Source: an uncultured Desulfovibrionaceae bacterium (GTDB lineage: Bacteria; Desulfobacterota; Desulfovibrionia; Desulfovibrionales; Desulfovibrionaceae). From it: 7,912 nucleotides of DNA. The stretch covers positions 1 to 7,912 of the forward strand of contig CAMQUX010000059.1 in the NCBI GenBank assembly GCA_947037905.1, written 5' to 3'. How positions within the stretch are numbered: the stretch's first letter is position 1; the number at the start of each line of letters is the position of its first letter. Positions 1-4,845 of the stretch are shown here, one piece after another. Under the pieces are notes generated by a model. It saw only the letters and a program-made list of their open reading frames with translations, did no database searches and was not told the origin of the DNA. The position numbers were made by a program, and so were the translations under genes.

Positions 1-35
1 CTATTTTTGTCGCGCAAAGAAAAGAACTAAGTAAA

Positions 36-707
36 ATGCAAAAAAAACAACTCTATCCTATCCTACTCCTTCTTTTTTTCCTCATAACACTTTTTACTAA
101 GCAAATAAGTTATGCAGAAAATAACAAAACTATTATCCTTGAAGATCAAGCAAAAAATGATGAAGCATCCACACAAATAAAACTTGCACTACGCTATATT
201 AAAGGTGAAGAAGTAGAAAAAGATCTAATAAAAGCACATGAGCTTTTAAACCTTGCAGCAAAGCAAAATTCAGCAGAAGCACAATTTATATTAGGACTCC
301 TATATGCAGATGGCTATGGAGTGGAACAAAGCTATAAAACAGCCATCAACTGGCTAAATAAAGCAGCAGCGCAAAATTCTGTGAAAGCTTTATATTCACT
401 AGGATTATTATATAATGCAGGAGAGGGAGTTTTACTAAACCCTAAAGAAGCTTTTAGACAATTTGAAAAAGCGGCCAAACTTAACTTCGGAGCAGCACAG
501 CTTGAGCTTGGTAAAATGTACCTAAATGAAATAGGAATCCCAAGAGATTTAATTAAAGCGTATGCTTGGTTAACTCTTGCTGAAAAAAATAATATGGAAA
601 AGGCTTCCTCATTAAAAGAGGAAGCTGAAGAAAAACTTTCACAAAAAGACTTGGAACGAGCAAAAAAACTCAGCCAAAAATACACCACTGCATATGCAAA
701 CTCTTGA
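36..707 (+). CDS. Small exported Sel1-like repeat protein (4 repeats)
   Basis: The 223-residue product starts with two Lys, a hydrophobic core (about residues 6-20) and a plausible signal peptidase I site after SYA (about residue 27), so it should be periplasmic or secreted. Four consecutive 36-residue Sel1-like repeats follow at about 45-80, 81-116, 117-152 and 153-188. They show the family pattern AQxxLGxxYxxGxGVxxxxxxAxxWxxKAA; repeat 1 is the most degenerate. The last repeat carries KAYAW (174-178) and leads into a charged helical cap (about 189-219). There is no cysteine. SLR proteins are protein-interaction solenoids, not enzymes, and the partner cannot be inferred. The ATG at 36 is the only start that keeps the signal peptide; there is no clear Shine-Dalgarno, only a purine-rich stretch (AAAGAAAAGAA) upstream. 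An A8 tract lies in codons 2-4. It is separated from the next SLR gene by 269 bp, so co-transcription is uncertain. Confidence 0.93.
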   Translation: MQKKQLYPILLLLFFLITLFTKQISYAENNKTIILEDQAKNDEASTQIKLALRYIKGEEVEKDLIKAHELLNLAAKQNSAEAQFILGLLYADGYGVEQSYKTAINWLNKAAAQNSVKALYSLGLLYNAGEGVLLNPKEAFRQFEKAAKLNFGAAQLELGKMYLNEIGIPRDLIKAYAWLTLAEKNNMEKASSLKEEAEEKLSQKDLERAKKLSQKYTTAYANS

Positions 708-915
708 TAATAAAACCTATTTTTTCTTTTCTTTAGCTCAAAAAAGCTAATCCAAATTCTATTTTTATCATCTAACTCAATATACTATTTTACATTCATC
801 TAGTAGCCCTTCTTTATTTTTTATTATTATCCATCTCTATATTAATCTATGCTCTACTATTATAAAAAAAGACCTTTTTTTTGAACTCATTATTTTTTTA
901 AAAAACACTCAATAG

Positions 916-954
916 TTTCAATAAAAAAACTTGTTTTTAGTATTGAAATATAGT
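916..954 (+). promoter_or_regulatory. Inverted repeat abutting a possible -10 box upstream of the second SLR gene
   Basis: TTTCAATA (916-923) and TATTGAAA (941-948) are perfect 8-bp inverted arms, with an A-rich/T-rich interior that could add about 4 more pairs. Directly after the right arm is TATAGT (949-954), a good -10 candidate that would start transcription near 960, just before the AAAGGG Shine-Dalgarno (965-970) of the gene at 977. No -35 box stands at the usual spacing, which would fit an activator bound to the inverted repeat. The arms could equally form an RNA hairpin if transcription starts further upstream. This is inference from sequence alone. Confidence 0.35.
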
Positions 955-976
955 ATTTATTAAGAAAGGGATTTTT

Positions 977-2014
977 ATGAACAAACTTATTTTTTCTATT
1001 TTAACAATATCTATCTCACTTAGCTCACATGTTGCTTTAGCTATGTATCGACCACTTGCGCCTAACAATAACTCTGTAGCACAAGTACCTCGAAATAATT
1101 ATGTACCTCAAGCTCCAAGTAATAATGCTATAGCGCAAATACCTAACAATAATTATGTAGTGCAAGCTCCTAATAATATTTATGCACCTCAAGCTCCTAG
1201 CAATAATTATGAACAGCTCCCAGTCGCAAATAACCCACGAGCACAATTTGACTTAGCTAGCAGATACTATCTTGGAAATGGAGTTTCTAAAAATTATGCA
1301 CAAGCAGCTTTTTGGTTTGAAAAATCAGCCCAAAATGGTTTGGTTGATGCACAATTTCAACTTGGGAATATGCTGGTTTTAGGGTTTGGAATACCACGCA
1401 ATATCTCAATTGGAACAAAGTGGCTAGAACGTGCTGCAACTAATGGCTCTGCAGAAGCTCAATTTTTACTTGGGCGCATGTATTTAGAAGGAAAACTTGT
1501 TAAAGCAAATTACCGACAAGCTGTACATTTTCTCGAAAATGCTGCACTTCAAGGACATACCAGTGCGTATTTTCATCTAGGATTTATGCATCATGTTGGA
1601 TTTGGATACCCTATAGACTATCAAAAAGCAGTTGTTTTTTATGAATATGCAGCTAACAAAGGCTACACTGATGCTATTATTACTCTTGGCGAAATGTATC
1701 TAAAAGGTCAAGGAGTACCCCAAAATTATGGCAAAGCAGTAGAATGGATTGCAAAAGCTGCAAAACTTGGCAATCCACTTGCACAGTATAATCTAAGTAC
1801 TCTTCATTTTAATGGATACGGAGTTCCTCAAGATTTTATTAAAGCTTATGCATGGGCAGCGGTGCTTGCAATTTCTGGAAATGACAAAGAGTCTAGATTG
1901 TTACGTGATGCTTCTGCTAAACAGCTTAGCCCTGAGCAACTAGAAAATGCGCAGCAACTTGCAGAGCAGTATTATAAAAGATATGCAACACATAACGTTA
2001 ATTATGCCTACTAA
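977..2014 (+). CDS. Exported Sel1-like repeat protein with Pro/Asn/Gln-rich N-terminal minirepeat (6 SLRs)
   Basis: The 345-residue product has a signal peptide (1-22, cleavage after VALA), predicting export. Residues 28-80 form a Pro/Asn/Gln-rich segment with a strict 9-residue period of the form (A/V/I)PxNNx(V/I/A)xQ, probably a disordered spacer. Six Sel1-like repeats of exactly 36 residues follow at about 88-123, 124-159, 160-195, 196-231, 232-267 and 268-303. The last holds KAYAW (289-293), followed by a helical cap (304-337) with the LSPEQLENAQQLAEQYYKRY-type ending shared with the neighbours. There is no cysteine. The repeats are less lysine-rich than those of the two large downstream proteins, suggesting an older split. 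The start is well supported: ATG with AAAGGG six bases upstream and the signal peptide beginning at once. The role is unknown beyond a likely scaffold function in the periplasm or at the surface. It is probably its own transcription unit, with 269 bp before and 441 bp after. Confidence 0.95.
   Translation: MNKLIFSILTISISLSSHVALAMYRPLAPNNNSVAQVPRNNYVPQAPSNNAIAQIPNNNYVVQAPNNIYAPQAPSNNYEQLPVANNPRAQFDLASRYYLGNGVSKNYAQAAFWFEKSAQNGLVDAQFQLGNMLVLGFGIPRNISIGTKWLERAATNGSAEAQFLLGRMYLEGKLVKANYRQAVHFLENAALQGHTSAYFHLGFMHHVGFGYPIDYQKAVVFYEYAANKGYTDAIITLGEMYLKGQGVPQNYGKAVEWIAKAAKLGNPLAQYNLSTLHFNGYGVPQDFIKAYAWAAVLAISGNDKESRLLRDASAKQLSPEQLENAQQLAEQYYKRYATHNVNYAY
1058..1216 (+). repeat. 27-bp in-frame tandem minirepeat (9-residue PNNxxxQ units)
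   Basis: Six degenerate 27-bp units (the last one codon short) encode residues 28-80 of the SLR protein. In order the units begin APNNN, VPRNN, APSNN, IPNNN, APNNI and APSNN, and each ends in Gln. Asn positions 4-5 (5 of 6 units exactly NN or NI) and Pro position 2 (all units) are conserved, while codons vary (CCT/CCA, AAT/AAC). The array is therefore not freshly amplified. The period of 27 bp means copy-number change would keep the reading frame. Confidence 0.85.
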
Positions 2015-2017
2015 TTC

Positions 2018-2063
2018 AGCGTAAGGTTCAATATAAATTTCAATATAAACATTGAACCTTGCT
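2018..2063 (+). terminator. Inverted repeat after the second SLR gene, possible weak terminator
   Basis: Four bases after the stop codon, AAGGTTCAAT (2023-2032) pairs perfectly with ATTGAACCTT (2051-2060). Flanking AGC (2018-2020) and GCT (2061-2063) can extend the stem across a 2-base bulge. The 18-base loop contains a second copy of TTCAATATAAA (2027-2037 and 2039-2049), so it lies in a short direct repeat. Position suits a transcription end, but no T-run follows the right arm, so it is not a classical intrinsic terminator. It may instead stabilise the 3' end of the mRNA. Confidence 0.4.
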
Positions 2064-2143
2064 AGATATAAAATTGTACTCTATCCTCTTTCAATATATT
2101 TCTTATTAAAAATATTTCTAAATATTTTATAATACTGCCTTAT

Positions 2144-2170
2144 TCTATGAACAAACCTCTTGTTCATAGA
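2144..2170. other. Perfect 11-bp hairpin with 5-base loop
   Basis: TCTATGAACAA (2144-2154) and TTGTTCATAGA (2160-2170) are exact inverted copies around the loop ACCTC. There is no T-run on either side, which argues against an intrinsic terminator. It could be a protein-binding operator, an RNA processing or stability element, or a small mobile-element remnant. The left arm plus loop shares the 11-mer TATGAACAAAC with the start of the SLR gene at 976-986, which may be chance. Confidence 0.4.
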
Positions 2171-2312
2171 TAAATTCCCTTAATTTAGTTACTTTCAAAC
2201 TAATTCCACAATTTCAACTACTCTCTATACTATCCAATTATTAAAAATATTGCTCAAAAACTAAAGAATTTTCTATTAAACCCGATAAAATATGAAACTT
2301 CTCTAAACACAT

Positions 2313-2355
2313 AACTAGCGATACTATTTGGCGACCTGTCTCTGAACTGCTAGTT
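2313..2355. other. 7-bp inverted arms around a GC-richer patch
   Basis: AACTAGC (2313-2319) and GCTAGTT (2349-2355) flank a 29-base interior that is clearly less AT-rich than its surroundings and includes GGCGACCTGTC. It lies immediately upstream of the putative promoter of the lipoprotein operon, so it could be an upstream regulator site or a short structured RNA. I recognise no known riboswitch or sRNA family. Confidence 0.25.
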
Positions 2356-2357
2356 TA

Positions 2358-2401
2358 ACTAATTAGTCACAAATTTTCTATGTCTATAATTTATTTATAA
2401 T
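2358..2401 (+). promoter_or_regulatory. Putative sigma-70 promoter with overlapping palindrome for the lipoprotein operon
   Basis: A perfect TATAAT lies at 2385-2390 and a second at 2396-2401. TAGTCA at 2364-2369 matches TTGACA at 4 of 6 positions, 15 bases before the first TATAAT, slightly short of the ideal spacing. The perfect 10-bp palindrome ACTAATTAGT (2358-2367) overlaps this -35 box, a typical place for a repressor operator. Transcription would begin near 2397 or 2408, giving a leader of about 50-60 bases before the ATG at 2456. Perfect -10 boxes arise readily by chance in such AT-rich DNA. Confidence 0.45.
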
Positions 2402-2455
2402 ATTGTTTTGTTTATTTTGTTTTTTACTTTCTCAAATAGCTCTAAAGGACTTTTT

Positions 2456-4828
2456 ATGAAACAAATTCATCTGATAATTTTTTTATTACTCATTCTCATT
2501 AATATGCTTACAGCTTGTTCTTCTAGTTCTTCTGAAGAGTCTGCTCAAGTAATAAATACTATCCCTGCCGCCAGAGCAGCAGAAATAAACTATACGAATC
2601 TTAGTTTACAGCAGCTTACAAAACTTGCTGATGAGAATGATTTACAAGCACAAGTATACCTTGGTTCTCTCTACTTTACTGGTTCCAAAACACTAAAAGC
2701 AGATCCTATTAGAGCTTTTTTTTGGACAAAAAAAGCAGCAGAACAAAACCACACGGGTGCAGAATTTGGTCTTGGGCTTATGTATCAAAAAGGTCTTGGC
2801 ACAAAAAAAGATTCTGATGAAGCAATGGTTTGGTATCAAAAGGCTGCAGAAAAAAATCATGTAAAAGCGCAATATAGCCTTGGTCTTTTATATGAGCAAA
2901 AAGAAAATAACCAAGAAAATAAAGACGCAACGCTCCTTTGGCTTAAAAAAGCAGCAGAGCAAGACTATATTCCTGCACAATTTCATTTAGCAAAACTTTA
3001 TCAAACTGGCGACTACCTTGAGCAAGATTATTTACAAGCTTTTTCATGGATGAAAAAAGCAAGTGATAAAGGACATATACAAGCACAGTTTGAACTTGGA
3101 CTTTTGTATCAGAATGGGCTAGGTGCAGAGGCAAATAATAATCAAGCAGTAAAATATTTCACAAAATCTGCAGAAAAAGGATATCTTCCTGCACAATTTC
3201 ATCTAGCAAAAATATATAGAGATGGAATAAATGCTGAACCAAATGCAAAAAAAGCATTTAGTTGGATGGAACAAGCAGCACTTCAAGGCTTACTCTCCGC
3301 ACAACTGGAATTAGCAGATATGTATTATAACGGACATGGAACAGCTAAAAATATTCCTCAAGCAAACCTCTGGTATCAAACAGCGACTAAAGCTCTTCAA
3401 GAGCATGCACTAAAAGGTGATGTAAAATCACAATACGACTTAGCAAATATATATCTAAAAGGACTAGGAACGCCTAAAAAACCTACACAAGGAATCTCTT
3501 GGCTAAAAAAAGCAGCAGAAAAAAATTATGATGAAGCGCAACTTCAACTAGCAAATATCTATAACAGCGGGCAATACGAACCAAGAGATGAAAAAAATGC
3601 TATCATTTGGTATCAAAAAGTCGCTGAAAAAAATATCTTACCCGCACAAATTGCCTTAGCTGATATTTATTATAAAGGCGATGAGCATCTGCAAAATCAT
3701 TCAAAAGCAGCAAAATTATATGAAAAAGCAGCTTTACAAGAAGATGTTTATTCGCAAGTAACTTTGGGAAATATGTACTATAATGGACATGGAGTTAATT
3801 GGAATTTTGCACGAGCCATGGATTGGTATGAAAAAGCCGCACAGCAAGAAGATCCTAAAGCACAATTTAGCCTTGCACAGATGTATTATGAGGGACAAGG
3901 CACTAGCAAAAATTATAAAGTAGCTGCGTTTTGGTATGAAAAAGCTGCACAGCAAGGTACTATAGCTGCACAAGTAAAATTTGCAGAAATGCTTCATGTA
4001 GGGCAAGGCATACAACAAAACTTTTCAAAAGCATTACAGCAATACGAGAAAGCTGCAAAAAATGGTAATATTACCGCTCAATATAAACTAGCTACTATTT
4101 ACTATACAGGAAATGATACAAAACAAGATATGCCTAAGGCTGCACAGTGGTACAAAAAAGCAGCAGAGCAAGGTCATGCCGATGCGCAGTTTTCTGTAGC
4201 AAAAATGTATCAAATTGGTCAAGGCGTTGAAATGAATAAAAACCTTGCTTTCACTTGGTACCAAAAAGCAGCGTTACAAAATATTCCAGACGCACAGTAC
4301 TCTCTAGCTAATATGTATTTAACTGGCGAAGGTACAGAAAAGAACTTACTAGAAGCATTTGCATGGGCTCAAAAAGCAAGTGAACTAGAACTTCCAGAGG
4401 CAAATTTACTACTAGCTTCCCTATATTATAATGGTTCTGGAATCCCTCAAAATCACAAAAAAGCATTAGATAATTTTGAAAAAGCAGCTAAACAAGGCTT
4501 GCCAGAAGCAAAACTACAACTTGGTTTAATGTATGAAAAAGGTGAAGGAATACCGCAAAACTATCAAAAAGCAGCATTTTGGTATGAAAAAGCCGCGCAA
4601 AAAGGTCTTCTTACCGCACAATTTATACTCAGTAATGTATATTATGTCGGACAAGGAAAAACACAAGATTTACTAAAAGCATATGCTTGGGCATCTGTTG
4701 TAAGTACTATTGACTCTGACCCTAAATATACAACATTTAGAAATACAGTAGCTGCTTCCTTTGACTCTTCTGATTTAGAAAAAGCGCAAACATTAGCTGC
4801 TGACTATTTTGAAAAATATGTAAAATAA
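2456..4828 (+). CDS. Large Sel1-like repeat lipoprotein (19 repeats)
   Basis: The chosen start is the ATG at 2456, preceded by AAAGGA (2444-2449) at six bases. An upstream in-frame TTG at 2408 would add 16 residues and bury the signal sequence. The 790-residue product begins with a lipoprotein signal peptide ending in the lipobox LTAC, so Cys21 should be lipidated; Ser at +2 favours outer-membrane sorting by the Lol rule. A Ser-rich linker (22-30) and a short helical lead-in (about 47-62) precede 19 Sel1-like repeats. Repeat 1 is 63-100 (38 residues), repeats 2-6 are 101-280, repeat 7 is a long one (281-323, 43 residues), and repeats 8-19 are 324-755 at exactly 36 each. KAYAW is at 741-745 in the final repeat and a helical cap fills 756-790. 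The only cysteine is the lipid-anchored one. It is likely a long solenoid tethered to the outer membrane that scaffolds other proteins; partners are unknown. The gene 17 bp downstream is probably co-transcribed. Confidence 0.95.
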   Translation: MKQIHLIIFLLLILINMLTACSSSSSEESAQVINTIPAARAAEINYTNLSLQQLTKLADENDLQAQVYLGSLYFTGSKTLKADPIRAFFWTKKAAEQNHTGAEFGLGLMYQKGLGTKKDSDEAMVWYQKAAEKNHVKAQYSLGLLYEQKENNQENKDATLLWLKKAAEQDYIPAQFHLAKLYQTGDYLEQDYLQAFSWMKKASDKGHIQAQFELGLLYQNGLGAEANNNQAVKYFTKSAEKGYLPAQFHLAKIYRDGINAEPNAKKAFSWMEQAALQGLLSAQLELADMYYNGHGTAKNIPQANLWYQTATKALQEHALKGDVKSQYDLANIYLKGLGTPKKPTQGISWLKKAAEKNYDEAQLQLANIYNSGQYEPRDEKNAIIWYQKVAEKNILPAQIALADIYYKGDEHLQNHSKAAKLYEKAALQEDVYSQVTLGNMYYNGHGVNWNFARAMDWYEKAAQQEDPKAQFSLAQMYYEGQGTSKNYKVAAFWYEKAAQQGTIAAQVKFAEMLHVGQGIQQNFSKALQQYEKAAKNGNITAQYKLATIYYTGNDTKQDMPKAAQWYKKAAEQGHADAQFSVAKMYQIGQGVEMNKNLAFTWYQKAALQNIPDAQYSLANMYLTGEGTEKNLLEAFAWAQKASELELPEANLLLASLYYNGSGIPQNHKKALDNFEKAAKQGLPEAKLQLGLMYEKGEGIPQNYQKAAFWYEKAAQKGLLTAQFILSNVYYVGQGKTQDLLKAYAWASVVSTIDSDPKYTTFRNTVAASFDSSDLEKAQTLAADYFEKYVK
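2642..4720 (+). repeat. 108-bp-period SLR array in the lipoprotein gene
   Basis: Nineteen coding repeats with a 108-bp period (36 codons) span residues 63-755; repeats 1 and 7 are longer by 2 and 7 codons. Some adjacent units are nearly identical at DNA level: TGGTATGAAAAAGC recurs at 3824 and 3932, exactly 108 bp apart, followed by a similar Ala-Ala-Gln-Gln stretch. Such units can recombine and change repeat number without shifting the frame. Confidence 0.85.
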
Positions 4829-4845
4829 TTCCTTTTGGATACACT

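Larger units (their letters stand above)
2015..2455. other. 441-bp intergenic region rich in inverted repeats
   Basis: No convincing gene is seen on either strand between the SLR gene ending at 2014 and the lipoprotein start at 2456. The stretch holds a 10-bp-arm inverted repeat right after the upstream stop, an 11-bp perfect hairpin (2144-2170), a locally less AT-rich patch with 7-bp inverted arms (2313-2355), a 10-bp palindrome (2358-2367) and two TATAAT boxes. TTG at 2408 would extend the downstream frame upstream by 16 codons, but that extension is rejected in favour of the ATG at 2456. Confidence 0.6.

Noticed and set aside
1..30. Possible last 9 codons of an upstream gene (ending KEKN, stop TAA at 28-30)
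   Set aside because: Nine stop-free codons are expected by chance in one of three frames; nothing recognisable to support it.
733..750. TTAGCT/AGCTAA hairpin after the first SLR gene as a terminator
   Set aside because: Only 6 bp with no T-run following; too weak to call.
864..882. A-run followed by T-run as a hairpin
   Set aside because: The loop would be only about two bases and the pairing is just A-T; ordinary AT-rich sequence.
1037..1246. Antisense open frame across the 27-bp minirepeat
   Set aside because: Its Ile/Arg/Tyr-rich repetitive translation simply mirrors the Pro-Asn repeat on the other strand.
2408..2455. TTG-initiated 16-residue N-terminal extension of the lipoprotein
   Set aside because: It has no ribosome binding site and would put a second hydrophobic segment before a perfectly placed lipoprotein signal; the ATG at 2456 has AAAGGA at the right distance.
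3734..4018. Antisense open frame inside the lipoprotein gene
   Set aside because: It is a by-product of the 108-bp repeats; no start context and an implausible low-complexity translation.
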